From NCBI GenBank assembly GCA_029776225.1, contig JAKOTR010000053.1:372001-436000 (forward strand): DNA of 64,000 nt, written 5' to 3'. This document shows positions 1-8,393 of the stretch, piece by piece (the stretch's first letter is position 1; each line of letters starts with the position of its first letter). The notes under the pieces were generated by a model. The model ran no database searches. It worked only from the letters and a program-made list of their open reading frames with translations, and had not been told where the DNA came from. The position numbers and the translations under genes are program-made. Source of the stretch: Acidobacteriota bacterium. GTDB taxonomy: Bacteria; Acidobacteriota; Terriglobia; Bryobacterales; Bryobacteraceae.

Positions 1-986
1 ATCGGATCGAAGCCCATCAGGGCTGTACAGACCGCGTCGGTGCACACGGGATTGAGTCCCGCGACCAGCAGCCCAGGGCTGTTCGGGTACGAACCGCGGA
101 TCCAGGGCCCCTCGCCGCCGCCCATCGATTCTATCCCTTCCACCACCGCCAGATGAATCGGACGCGCGGCTACCAGGTCGGCTACAATCCGCGGCACGCG
201 ATATCCGTCGTCCCGCGGCGAGTTGGGGTCGATTTCGGGATTTCCCGGCGGCTGCCAGCGGCCGCGATGGAACACTTCGCGGCCACCCTGCGGGAACTTG
301 GTCGGCTCGCCCTGGTCTCTAGCGCCAGTGCCGTAGATCGTGCATGGCGTAATGCCGAAGCAGTTCTTCATCGAGAGAGTCACGCCCGTGGTGGCATGCT
401 CCTTCATCTTGGCGATCGACACGAAGACGTCGGTGTCCTCGTAGCAGTGGTTCAGTTCGTACGACTTGTAGATGTAGCCACCGTGTGGAGGAAACACCCG
501 CACATACTTCTTCCCGCTGCCCAGCCAGTTGGTGTTCTCGAATTCCACCCGCGGCGCGGCGCTAAGGAACATCGAAGGAGACCAGTTCGCCTGGAGCATT
601 ACCTCTTCGAGCGGATCCGCGGTGGACCAGGGGCACTCGACGATGCGGATGCGCCTCGCTCCCGCTTTGCCCAGCAAGTGTGTAACGGCAGCGGTCACGC
701 GCGGATGCGTCCAGTGCGCAAGCTCGGCCGGGCGGTAACCCAAGCGGTAGTTCACGTCTCCGGTAAGGTTGATCTTGATCGTGACCGTCTTGCCCTTCAC
801 CAGTCTCCCCATGCCGCCGAGCTGATCGAACATGCGCTCCAGTGTGGGGAGCAGCTCGGAGCCGTAGCTCTTGCACTTGGCGACGGCAACGGGCGAAGCA
901 GGCGCGGCTGCCCGGGCAGGCTGCTTTACCGCCAGCGCAGCGCCCAGACCGGCCAGGAGTTCTCTGCGAGTGATCTGTGTCGTCAT
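1..986 (-). CDS. DUF362 domain protein with Tat-like leader (C-terminus cut by window edge)
   Basis: The frame reads from an ATG at 986 to the left edge without a stop, so about 328 residues are visible and the C-terminus is missing. The start MTTQITRRELLAGLGAALAV is a twin-arginine leader, predicting export. The body matches DUF362 proteins: KTVTIKINL near residue 70, then a segment around FVSIAKMKEHATTG and SMKNCFG, the most conserved part of the family. DUF362 proteins often sit with ferredoxin-like or sugar-catabolic genes, but their reaction is not established. The gene is the last member of a minus-strand run beginning at 5269. Family assignment is good; the function is unknown. Confidence 0.8.
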   Translation of the reverse strand, partial: MTTQITRRELLAGLGAALAVKQPARAAAPASPVAVAKCKSYGSELLPTLERMFDQLGGMGRLVKGKTVTIKINLTGDVNYRLGYRPAELAHWTHPRVTAAVTHLLGKAGARRIRIVECPWSTADPLEEVMLQANWSPSMFLSAAPRVEFENTNWLGSGKKYVRVFPPHGGYIYKSYELNHCYEDTDVFVSIAKMKEHATTGVTLSMKNCFGITPCTIYGTGARDQGEPTKFPQGGREVFHRGRWQPPGNPEIDPNSPRDDGYRVPRIVADLVAARPIHLAVVEGIESMGGGEGPWIRGSYPNSPGLLVAGLNPVCTDAVCTALMGFDP

Positions 987-1005
987 GTCGATTCTCCGTG
1001 CCCCT

Positions 1006-2304
1006 CTAACTATCCAATTCTATGGCAGCATACACATTGAATGCTGGGATGTGGACTTCCATGCCGCCGTCCTCGGTCGGGAACAGCTCGAGCGGCTGCG
1101 CCGTTCCGTCCTCCAGCTTCCAGAGGCGCGCCGCGCGGAAACGCCTCGTAAATGACGCAGAAACCAGATTGTTGGACGGGCGCATCGCGTAGTTGATGAT
1201 CTGAAGCAGCGACTTTTTGCCGTCGGCCGACGCGGTGTAGTAGCAGTTGAGGGTGCCCGTGTTAAAAAATCGCACCAGGTCGTTTTTGTGGCTCATCAGC
1301 AGTTGGGCGTCGGCGGCGATCAGCCACGGATCCTGCGATTCCTCCTTGGCCACGGCGATGCGTCCCTTTCCCACTTGCCGCAGGTCATAGCGGCCGTAGA
1401 CATCGCTGCCCAGCGGAGTGCCCTTCGGCGCAGGGAAATTCGCCGGGACCATCAGCAGCCCGCCCTCGTTCACGAAGTCCAGCAGTTTCTTCATCAGGGC
1501 CGCATCGGGCGCCTGCTCGTCGGGATAAACAATCGCCTTCAGCCCTGCGAACGAGGCGGCCACGGCGCGCGACTTGATAAAAATGCGGTACGGGAGACTG
1601 CGCCGCGACGACAGGTTGAGCACCTCGCCGGCAAGGAACTCGTTCGGGCCATGGAAATCCGAGACGACACCGAGCGCGCCCAACGGCTTGTACGCGGCCC
1701 AATCCCTGTGCGCGTCGAAGAACCGCAATGCGGCCGTAATCGTCTTCCAACCGTCCATTAAGGCCGGAGTCTTTTTGGCCAGTCCGTCGCACCACTGCTT
1801 GTCAAGCGAGATGACCCACCGGGCGCCGTGGGCCTCCGCGTCTGCCACTGCAAGCTGGTAAACCGCAGCCCGTAAATTATTCGCGTCCTCCGGCGGCTCC
1901 GCGGCGACCCAGATGTCCTTGTTCTGCGCCAGCGCGCGGCACAGTTGAATCATCCAGCCGTTGGAATCGATCCACGGCGCCCCCGTCGGACCGGCTTCCT
2001 CGCGGGAACGCCGCTGGACTCCGGGCCAGACGCCGTCGGTGATCGCCAGCACGGATTGCGAGCCGTCCCAAGGCGCGTCGGCCCGTTCGGTCCAGGCAAC
2101 CGCGGGCGAGTTCCCCGCCTGGACGAACGTAAGCCCGGCCTGTTTGGCTTTTTCGAGGACAGCCGGAGCAGGCGCCTCCTCTCCGGTGGACACCAGGCAG
2201 TTGATTGGGGTTCCTGTTAGCAGTTCCAATAATGCGGGGTCGCGCCATTCGGCGGGCCAGCGCATCGGAACAAGATGAGGGCGTGCATTTTGCTGAGAGA
2301 GCAT
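1006..2304 (-). CDS. Hypothetical protein with an amidotransferase/beta-galactosidase-trimerisation-like region
   Basis: 432 residues with no clear signal peptide; I do not recognise a named family over the full length. The middle (about residues 240-310) reads FAGLKAIVYPDEQAPDAA followed by LLDFVNEGGLLMVPANFP. This resembles the class I amidotransferase-like trimerisation domain of GH42-type beta-galactosidases, and the same kind of segment occurs in the glycoside hydrolase at 5362. The C-terminal 80 residues look like a small beta domain. The gene lies 39 nt behind the mannonate-dehydratase-like gene and 19 nt before the DUF362 gene, so co-transcription is likely. A role in carbohydrate processing is inferred from context only. 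An internal ATG at 2265 is an alternative start; neither start has a strong ribosome binding site. Confidence 0.65.
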   Translation of the reverse strand: MLSQQNARPHLVPMRWPAEWRDPALLELLTGTPINCLVSTGEEAPAPAVLEKAKQAGLTFVQAGNSPAVAWTERADAPWDGSQSVLAITDGVWPGVQRRSREEAGPTGAPWIDSNGWMIQLCRALAQNKDIWVAAEPPEDANNLRAAVYQLAVADAEAHGARWVISLDKQWCDGLAKKTPALMDGWKTITAALRFFDAHRDWAAYKPLGALGVVSDFHGPNEFLAGEVLNLSSRRSLPYRIFIKSRAVAASFAGLKAIVYPDEQAPDAALMKKLLDFVNEGGLLMVPANFPAPKGTPLGSDVYGRYDLRQVGKGRIAVAKEESQDPWLIAADAQLLMSHKNDLVRFFNTGTLNCYYTASADGKKSLLQIINYAMRPSNNLVSASFTRRFRAARLWKLEDGTAQPLELFPTEDGGMEVHIPAFNVYAAIELDS

Positions 2305-2343
2305 ATCAGACCCGCTTGTCGTTATTTTTTAACCACTTCGTAC

Positions 2344-3423
2344 CTAAGGTTCTTGACTAACCAATTGAATCAAGGCTTGTATGTAGCCAAAGCAAAAAGC
2401 GAAAGCCTGGCGACCGCCCGGATCGTTTTGAATGCGGGGCACGTGGTCGGGCATAATCATGCCGTCGTAACCAACTTCTTTATAGACGCGCATGCACTGA
2501 ATCATATTGACGTCGCCATCATCCGGAAATGTTTCCCGGAAGTCCAAGAATTTCCCGCTGATGTTGCGGAAGTGGACGTTGAAGATCTTTCGGCGTTTGC
2601 CGAAGTACCGGATGATGTCGGCGATTTCGCGGTTGGGATCTTCGAGCATTTCGCAGATCGTACCCTGGCAGAAGTTCAGGCCGTGGTAATCGCTGGGCAC
2701 GATGTCGATGAAGCGTTTGAGGCCGTCCACGCTGCCGAGCACGCAGTTGACGCCGCGAAAACCGGTTTTGCGCGGCATGGGCGGGTCGTGCGGATGGCAC
2801 GCCATCTTGACCTTATACTCCTCGGCGACGGGGATCACGCGTTCCAGGAAGTAAGTGATGCGCTCCCAGGCATCCTCCTCGCTGACGCGCCCTGCCTCGG
2901 TGAGCGGCGGGTCCTGTTTGGCCTTGCTGTAGACGAAGGTGCTGTAGAGGGCGCCGCCTCGTCCCGGTGTGGGGTCGGTCCGCGGGACACCCAAGATGTT
3001 CAAGTTGTACTTCACCGCGGGGATGCCCGCCCTGGAGACGTTCCGGATCATCTGGCAGATAGTGTCGATCTCGCGGTCGCGCTCGGGGCTTTTCCCCAGC
3101 ATGATGTTCGGATTCTCCGCCCGGGTGATGTAAACGGAACTGAGCGGCAGCGGCACCATCTCGAGCTTGATGCCGTGCGACTCAACCCGCTCGCGGAGCT
3201 TCAGGAGACCTTCGACCGACCAGTTCTCGTCGAACTTGGCCGAGGGCAGACGGCTGCAGATGTGGTTGACGCCGAAAGCGGCCATCACGCGGAGCACCTC
3301 GTCGGAGTCGTTGTGCTGCGTTCCGGCCTTCATCAGGGCCTTGCGGGGGGGCGCCGCAGGGCGGGTTTCGCGCGGTGCGACGGCAGCCGCCGCGCCGGCC
3401 TGAAGGAAATGTCTGCGGTCCAT
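2344..3423 (-). CDS. Mannonate dehydratase (UxuA)-like TIM-barrel enzyme with Tat leader
   Basis: Family members dehydrate D-mannonate to 2-keto-3-deoxygluconate in hexuronate catabolism using a divalent metal. Supporting motifs in the 359 residues are [21 protein letters not shown] and [11 protein letters not shown], which match the metal-binding strands of UxuA, and a final MPDHVP segment. The chosen start, ATG at 3423, gives [16 protein letters not shown], a short twin-arginine leader. An upstream in-frame start at 3441 would add six residues. Cytosolic UxuA has no such leader, so export or a changed substrate is possible. It could instead be a sugar isomerase/epimerase of the same fold. 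It sits in a tight minus-strand cluster with oxidoreductases. Confidence 0.75.
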   Translation of the reverse strand: MDRRHFLQAGAAAAVAPRETRPAAPPRKALMKAGTQHNDSDEVLRVMAAFGVNHICSRLPSAKFDENWSVEGLLKLRERVESHGIKLEMVPLPLSSVYITRAENPNIMLGKSPERDREIDTICQMIRNVSRAGIPAVKYNLNILGVPRTDPTPGRGGALYSTFVYSKAKQDPPLTEAGRVSEEDAWERITYFLERVIPVAEEYKVKMACHPHDPPMPRKTGFRGVNCVLGSVDGLKRFIDIVPSDYHGLNFCQGTICEMLEDPNREIADIIRYFGKRRKIFNVHFRNISGKFLDFRETFPDDGDVNMIQCMRVYKEVGYDGMIMPDHVPRIQNDPGGRQAFAFCFGYIQALIQLVSQEP

Positions 3424-3474
3424 GGTTGATGAGAATATCACGGGTGTGCAAGGCGCCGGAGGCCGGCCGGCGCC

Positions 3475-3735
3475 TCACTTCTCTTCGTAGGGGATGTATC
3501 CGTGACGGACCAGCACGGCCCGCGCCGCTTCCACATCCTGCTGCGCGACGTAAAAGAACGCGCCGACCCGCTCGGTGCGGAAAATGATGCCGCCAGCGTA
3601 CTTGTCGGCCTCGACATGATAGTCGACGCCGGCCTCAGTCAGTTGGGCCTCCAGTTTGAGGGCTTCTTTCAGGCGCTTGGCGATGTAGATGAGCGCCAGT
3701 TCCTGATCGCCGAAGAATTCCGGATCCCGCCTCAA
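3475..3735 (-). CDS. Small DUF2007-like protein
   Basis: 86 residues starting at a TTG one base after the TGA of the aldo/keto reductase gene, so translation is probably coupled. The sequence has the pattern of DUF2007-type small proteins: a helix rich in Leu and Glu (KRLKEALKLEAQLTEAG), a short strand (DYHVEADKY), a GGIIFRTERVGAFFYV strand pair and a C-terminal helix (DVEAARAVLVRHGY). Members are annotated as putative signal-transducing proteins, but their function is unproven. No signal peptide or membrane segment is present. The lack of an ATG makes the exact start uncertain; the frame is otherwise coding-like and conserved in style. Confidence 0.6.
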   Translation of the reverse strand: MRRDPEFFGDQELALIYIAKRLKEALKLEAQLTEAGVDYHVEADKYAGGIIFRTERVGAFFYVAQQDVEAARAVLVRHGYIPYEEK

Positions 3736-3736
3736 G

Positions 3737-4576
3737 TCACACCGCGTTTGGAATACGTTTGATCAAGTCGGCCATCTCTTGGCGGTTTTCCGCGCCGATG
3801 GTAAAGCAATCGACGCAGTCCAGCCCGAGAACGAACCGCAGCATCTCGTCCGGCCGGTCGCGCAACTGGCCTTCCCCGAAAATTTTCATCCCGATCACGC
3901 CCTTGCCCGCCGCCTTGTACTCTTGCAGGACGGGAATGACGGTTTTCGGGTCGGCGTCCATCATCACGCCGGCGGGGTTGATCCGCGCCAGGACCACATG
4001 CACCCAAGGCGTCTTGGCGCCGGTGCGCAGTGCGGCCAGCGAGTGGCAGGAGATGCCGTGCGTGCGAACGATCTTCTTCTCGCGCGCCTCCGCAAGATAC
4101 TCCATCGCGCCCTTGCACTGTTCCGGCCAGTTCTCCCGCATCATGGCGTGGAGCAGCACGATGTCCAGATAGTCGGTTCCAAGTTCCGTGCGAAACCGGT
4201 CGAGGGCCTCCCGCATCTGGGCCTCAGTCCGGGCGAGCGTCTTGGTCATGATGACGACCTTTTCGCGCGGCACGCTCTTCAGCGCTTCCCTTACGTGCGG
4301 ATGGCTGCCGTAGGCGTCGGCCGTATCCCAAAACGTAATGCCGTTGTCGAAGCCGAACTTCAGCAGGTCGGCCAGTCCCTGCAACCCCAACTGCCGGGTC
4401 TGATTCGTACTCTTGGAATACCCTTTTGTGCCCGTACCTTGGGCGAGCCGCGACAGTCTCACCTTGTCCGGGCCGAGTGTGATAAGGTCGTTCGCGCGAG
4501 GCGGAGCTGCGTGTACAACGCGGGCGAACGCGCCCGCGCCGAGAAGAGTACCCTGAACGAATTCGCGGCGTCTCAT
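3737..4576 (-). CDS. Aldo/keto reductase family protein with Tat leader
   Basis: Aldo/keto reductases are NADPH-dependent TIM-barrel enzymes acting on carbonyls. In this 279-residue protein the catalytic tetrad can be read: Asp and Tyr in FWDTADAYGSH, Lys in VVIMTKT and His in IVLLHAMM. MRRREFVQGTLLGAGAFA at the N-terminus is a twin-arginine leader, so the enzyme is predicted to be exported with bound cofactor or membrane-tethered. It is slightly short for the family. The C-terminus around FTIGAENRQEM fits the oxidoreductases often found in acidobacterial sugar clusters. It lies 33 nt behind the O-methyltransferase and overlaps no gene. The substrate is unknown; neighbours suggest sugar or sugar-acid catabolism. 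Confidence 0.85.
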   Translation of the reverse strand: MRRREFVQGTLLGAGAFARVVHAAPPRANDLITLGPDKVRLSRLAQGTGTKGYSKSTNQTRQLGLQGLADLLKFGFDNGITFWDTADAYGSHPHVREALKSVPREKVVIMTKTLARTEAQMREALDRFRTELGTDYLDIVLLHAMMRENWPEQCKGAMEYLAEAREKKIVRTHGISCHSLAALRTGAKTPWVHVVLARINPAGVMMDADPKTVIPVLQEYKAAGKGVIGMKIFGEGQLRDRPDEMLRFVLGLDCVDCFTIGAENRQEMADLIKRIPNAV

Positions 4577-4609
4577 TGCCGGATTATATCCCGAGCCGGA
4601 CCCTTTTGT

Positions 4610-5269
4610 TCAGCGCTTTTTCAAAGTCACGGACAGATCGCCGAAGAAGACGGTATCCAGTTTCGGGTTGGTGGTCACGGCCCGCATGTAATCAGGCGCC
4701 ATGCCGACGTTATCGGCCACGATCAGGCCTCCCGGACGCACGAGCGGGTACAGCTTGTTGAAGTAATCCAGATAGCCCTCCTTGTCGGCGTCCAGAAACA
4801 GGATGTCCACGCTATCCTTCACGCGGCTGATGGTCTCGTGGGCGTCGCCTTCGACAATCGTAACGATCCCGTCCACGCCCGCTTGCTCAAAATGTTTCCG
4901 GGCCATGGCCGCGCGCCCGCGGTCGATTTCGAAGGTAGTCAGGCGGCCGCCCGTTTTCTGAAGAGCGAGGCAGAACCAGAGTCCGGAATAGCCGGTCGAA
5001 GTGCCGATCTCAACCACGTTCTTCGCGTTCGTGGCTTCGGTGAGCAGGCGCAGTAGCCTGCCGCTTTCGGCCGGCACCTGAAGGTAGACGTTACCCTCAT
5101 TCCATGCGCTCTCCAGCACCGACAGGATCCTTTTTTCCGCTTCGGTTTCCGCAACCGGCGGATTCGTCATTGCCGGCCGGCGCCGCCCGAATCGCTGTGC
5201 CGCCAGAGTGGACGTTGCCGCCAGCACAATCGCTCCCACAGCTATCCATCGCTTCGCCGTTGGTCCCAT
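4610..5269 (-). CDS. Class I SAM-dependent O-methyltransferase with signal peptide
   Basis: 219 residues. The motif I segment VVEIGTSTGYSGLWF and later VDILFLDADKEGY and LIVADNVG are typical of the CCoAOMT/catechol O-methyltransferase family, which methylates hydroxyls using SAM and a divalent metal. The N-terminus MGPTAKRWIAVGAIVLAATS is hydrophobic and looks like a signal peptide or membrane anchor, unusual for a SAM-dependent enzyme. The start at 5269 is chosen over an in-frame ATG at 5311 because GGGAG precedes it by six bases. It is the first gene of the minus-strand cluster and is divergent from the glycoside hydrolase at 5362. Confidence 0.85.
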   Translation of the reverse strand: MGPTAKRWIAVGAIVLAATSTLAAQRFGRRRPAMTNPPVAETEAEKRILSVLESAWNEGNVYLQVPAESGRLLRLLTEATNAKNVVEIGTSTGYSGLWFCLALQKTGGRLTTFEIDRGRAAMARKHFEQAGVDGIVTIVEGDAHETISRVKDSVDILFLDADKEGYLDYFNKLYPLVRPGGLIVADNVGMAPDYMRAVTTNPKLDTVFFGDLSVTLKKR

Positions 5270-5311
5270 AGTTTGCTCCCACTCCGAATTGCAGCTTGCA
5301 GCAATGCTCAC

Positions 5312-5319
5312 AGTATACT
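5312..5319. promoter_or_regulatory. Palindromic -10-like element in divergent intergenic region
   Basis: The 92-bp gap between two divergent genes holds AGTATACT, a perfect palindrome that reads TATACT, a good -10 hexamer, on both strands. Candidate -35 boxes are weak on either side (TTCTGA-like upstream on the minus strand). This may be a shared divergent promoter; no experimental support is available. Confidence 0.3.
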
Positions 5320-5361
5320 GATCCGAAGCAGGTTTCAGAACGGCACAACGCGAGAGGCTGA

Positions 5362-7578
5362 ATGATGGAAACCCGACGCGAATTCCTGGCGCAGACGCTG
5401 GCCGCCGCCGCAGCGCCGGCGCAAAAGCCCGCCTCCGGAACGCCCTGGTACCGGCGTTGCTACCGCTGGGGCCAGACCAACATCACCGAGCGCGACCCAA
5501 CGCGCTACGACATCGCCTGGTGGCGCGAATACTGGAAGCGCACGCGCGTGCAGGGTGTAATCATCAACGCGGGCGGCATCGTGGCCTATTACCCGAGCAA
5601 GTTTCCTCTTCACTACCGCGCTCAATTTCTGGGAGGCCGCGACCTTTACGGCGAACTCGTCAAAGCCGCCCACGACGACGGCCTCGCCGTCCTCGCCCGC
5701 ATGGATTCCAACCGCGCCTCCGAAGAGTTTTTCAAGGCCCATCCGGACTGGTTCGCGCGCGACGCTTCCGGCGCACCCTACCGCGCGGCCGATAAGTACA
5801 TCGCCTGCATCAACAGTCCCTATTACGACGAGTACCTGCCGGCAGTCCTCACCGAGATTATCGAGCGCTCCCATCCCGAAGGCGTCACCGACAACAGTTG
5901 GGCCGGGCTAGGCAGAGACAGCATCTGCTACTGCGACAACTGCGCCCGCAAATTCCGCGACAAGACCGGCGCCGCGCTGCCGAAAAAGCGCGACTGGAAC
6001 GATCCCGTTTACCGCCAGTGGATCGAGTGGAGCTACGCGCGCCGCCTGGAGATCTGGGATCTCAACAACCGCACCACGAAGGCCGCCGGAGGGCCCGATT
6101 GCATCTGGGCCGGCATGAACAGCGGCTCCATTTCCGGACAGGCGGCGTCTTTCCGCGACCTCAAAGCCATTTGCGAGCGCGCCGAAATCATCATGCTGGA
6201 CCATCAGACCCGCTCGGACGCCGGCGGCTTCCAGCAGAACGCCGATACGGGCAAGCTCATCCACGGGGTCCTCGGCTGGGGCAAGCTCATCCCGGAAAGC
6301 ATGGCGATGTACCAGGCCGGCCGCAATGCTTTCCGCGTCGCAGCCAAACCCGCCGCGGAGGCCCGCATGTGGATGCTGGAAGGCTTCGCCGGGGGAATTC
6401 AGCCGTGGTGGCATCACGTGGGCGCGTATCACGAGGACCGGCGGGCCTACCGGACCGCCGCGCCCGTCATGCAATGGCACGAAGCCAACGAGCAGTATCT
6501 GGTGAACCGCCGCCCCATGGCCAGCGTGGGTCTGGTGTGGTCGCAGCGGAACACCGATTTTTACGGCCGTGACGAGGCCGCCGACATGGTGGATGCGCCT
6601 TACCGCGGCATGATGCACGCGCTGGTGCGGGCGCGCATCCCCTACGTCCCGATCCACATCGACAACATCGACCGGCACGGCCGCGAGATCCAGGTGCTCA
6701 TTTTGCCGAACATCGGGGCGATGTCCGATGCCCAGTGCGACGCGGTGCGCCGCTTTGTCGCCAATGGCGGGGGCCTGATTGCCACCGGCACGACCAGCCT
6801 GTTCAATGAATACGGCGACCCGCGCCCCGACTACGCGCTCGCCGGTCTGTTCGGAGCGCACGCCGCCGGGATGCCCGAGCGAAGCTGGGCCTCGCGATCG
6901 TTCCACACCTATTTGCGGCTCACGCCCGAACTGCGCGCGCGCGTATGGGGACCCAAAGCCGGCGACGAACCCTCACCCGCAGGCCAGCGCCACGCCGTCC
7001 TCAAAGGATTCGACGAAACGGATATCCTGCCGTTCGGCGGCATGCTCGCCCCGCTCAAGACAGACCCGGGCGTAATTGTGCCGCTGACTTTCGTGCCGCC
7101 ATTCCCCGTCTACCCGCCCGAAACCGCGTGGATGCGCGAGCCGAAAACAAATATTCCAGGCCTTGTTTTGAACCGCCGCGTGGCTTTTCTTCCAGCGGAC
7201 ATCGACCGCCGCTTCGCGCGCGACAACCTGCCCGACCACGGCGATCTGCTGGCCAACATCGTCCGCTGGATCGCAGGTGACAGCATCCCGCTCACGGTCA
7301 CAGGCCGCGGCCTGATCGATTGCAACCTCTATACGCAGCCCGGCCGCGTCATTTTCCACCTGGTCAACCTCACCAGCGCGGGCTCTTGGCGCGCGCCCAT
7401 AGACGAGCTGATTCCCGTGGGGCCGTTCGCCGTCAGGCTGCGGACGCCCGAAGGCGTTGCCGGGCGGCGGGTCCGGTTCCTCGTCGCGGGCAAAGAGCTT
7501 ACGCCGGCGAGGGAAGGCGGCCAGCTCGTCATCGAGGTCGCCTCCGTGCTGGACCACGAAGTCATGGTGATCGAATAG
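5362..7578 (+). CDS. Tat-exported glycoside hydrolase-like protein (GHL6/GH42-like)
   Basis: 738 residues. METRREFLAQTLAAAAAPA at the N-terminus is a twin-arginine leader. The N-terminal two thirds look like a TIM-barrel of the hypothetical glycosyl hydrolase 6/GH42 type: GVIINAGGIVAYY, ARMDSNRASEEF and ACINSPYYDEYL, followed by SICYCDNCARKFRDK, a short Cys pair segment typical of these enzymes. The region VLILPNIGAMSDAQCDAVRR followed by FVANGGGLIATG is a beta-galactosidase trimerisation-like (amidotransferase) domain, and a beta-sandwich tail ends the protein. A likely periplasmic role is hydrolysis of a plant or microbial glycan; the substrate is unknown. ATG codons at 5362 and 5365 are both possible, with AGAGG just upstream. 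Confidence 0.8.
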   Translation: MMETRREFLAQTLAAAAAPAQKPASGTPWYRRCYRWGQTNITERDPTRYDIAWWREYWKRTRVQGVIINAGGIVAYYPSKFPLHYRAQFLGGRDLYGELVKAAHDDGLAVLARMDSNRASEEFFKAHPDWFARDASGAPYRAADKYIACINSPYYDEYLPAVLTEIIERSHPEGVTDNSWAGLGRDSICYCDNCARKFRDKTGAALPKKRDWNDPVYRQWIEWSYARRLEIWDLNNRTTKAAGGPDCIWAGMNSGSISGQAASFRDLKAICERAEIIMLDHQTRSDAGGFQQNADTGKLIHGVLGWGKLIPESMAMYQAGRNAFRVAAKPAAEARMWMLEGFAGGIQPWWHHVGAYHEDRRAYRTAAPVMQWHEANEQYLVNRRPMASVGLVWSQRNTDFYGRDEAADMVDAPYRGMMHALVRARIPYVPIHIDNIDRHGREIQVLILPNIGAMSDAQCDAVRRFVANGGGLIATGTTSLFNEYGDPRPDYALAGLFGAHAAGMPERSWASRSFHTYLRLTPELRARVWGPKAGDEPSPAGQRHAVLKGFDETDILPFGGMLAPLKTDPGVIVPLTFVPPFPVYPPETAWMREPKTNIPGLVLNRRVAFLPADIDRRFARDNLPDHGDLLANIVRWIAGDSIPLTVTGRGLIDCNLYTQPGRVIFHLVNLTSAGSWRAPIDELIPVGPFAVRLRTPEGVAGRRVRFLVAGKELTPAREGGQLVIEVASVLDHEVMVIE

Positions 7579-7583
7579 CAGCT

Positions 7584-7934
7584 ATGGCGCTCCGCATTCG
7601 CAACATCACACGCGGCGCGGAACTGGCTTGCGCGGCCGACGTCGCCGATACCAGCAGGAAACGCCGCACCGGCCTGTTGAAGCACACGAGCCTTCCCGCC
7701 GGCGAAGGGCTTTGGATCGTCCCCTGCGAAGGCGTTCACACCTTCGGCATGAAATTTCCCATTGACGTGCTTTTTCTCGACCGCAAACGCAAGGTGCTCA
7801 AGATCCGTGCGAACATGCCGCGCGGGAGGATCGCCTTGTGTCTGAGCGCGCATTCCGTGCTCGAACTTCCCGCGGGCACGGCGGAAGCCACGGGAACCCA
7901 GCCGGGAGATCAACTGGAATTCGAAGAAGTCTGA
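7584..7934 (+). CDS. DUF192 family protein
   Basis: 116 residues beginning five bases after the glycoside hydrolase stop. The pattern RKRRTGLLKHTSLPAGEGLW, then HTFGMKFPIDVLFLDRKRKV and a late ELPAGTAEATGTQPGDQLEF is the DUF192 signature, a small beta-barrel of unknown function often found exported or near secreted proteins. This copy has no signal peptide, although many relatives do. The open frame continues further upstream inside the previous gene, but homology starts at this ATG. Co-transcription with the glycoside hydrolase is likely from the spacing. Confidence 0.85.
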   Translation: MALRIRNITRGAELACAADVADTSRKRRTGLLKHTSLPAGEGLWIVPCEGVHTFGMKFPIDVLFLDRKRKVLKIRANMPRGRIALCLSAHSVLELPAGTAEATGTQPGDQLEFEEV

Positions 7935-7996
7935 CGGGTGGCATCCCGCGATATCTTTACTATTTCGCCTGTGTCACACTGGGACGAGGGGATGCT

Positions 7997-8356
7997 ATGG
8001 AGAGAGCCCAAAAGCAGCAAAAGGCTTTGGCTATCCTCGACCGCTTGCGGACCTGTCTCGACCTGAGCCAGGAGGATCTCGGAACGATGTTCGGCGCAAC
8101 CGGGGAGGACGTGCGCGCGTGGGAGTCCGGCGCAGCCGAGATTCCCGAACTCACTTTCGCCCGGCTGGTTTCGGCGGACGGCGCGCTGGACCGCATGCTG
8201 TGGCTGTTCCGGCCCGACCGCCTGCCGCAGGTGATCCGCCGCCGCGCCGAGGCGTTTAACGGGGAGCGCGCGCTGGAGTGGATTTTCGACGGCCGCATTG
8301 CCGATGTAGCCGACCGCTACGATAGCGGTCTAGCCTACCAGCGCCGCAGCGCGTGA
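7997..8356 (+). CDS. Xre-like HTH protein with MbcA/ParS-type C-terminus (orphan)
   Basis: 119 residues preceded by GAGGGG. The N-terminal 50 residues (LDLSQEDLGTMFGATGEDVR, then AWESG) form a helix-turn-helix of the Xre type. The C-terminal part (RRRAEAFNGERALEWIFDGR, then IADVADRY) resembles the toxin-binding half of Xre/MbcA/ParS antitoxins, whose usual partner is a RES-domain toxin. No RES gene lies on either side: a DUF192 gene precedes it and a peptidase gene on the opposite strand follows 37 bases later. It may be a solitary regulator or the remainder of a toxin-antitoxin pair. Family placement is by eye and tentative. Confidence 0.6.
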   Translation: MERAQKQQKALAILDRLRTCLDLSQEDLGTMFGATGEDVRAWESGAAEIPELTFARLVSADGALDRMLWLFRPDRLPQVIRRRAEAFNGERALEWIFDGRIADVADRYDSGLAYQRRSA

Positions 8357-8393
8357 GCGCCTCGAAGTACACGCGGCCTTAATGGGCGGCCTT

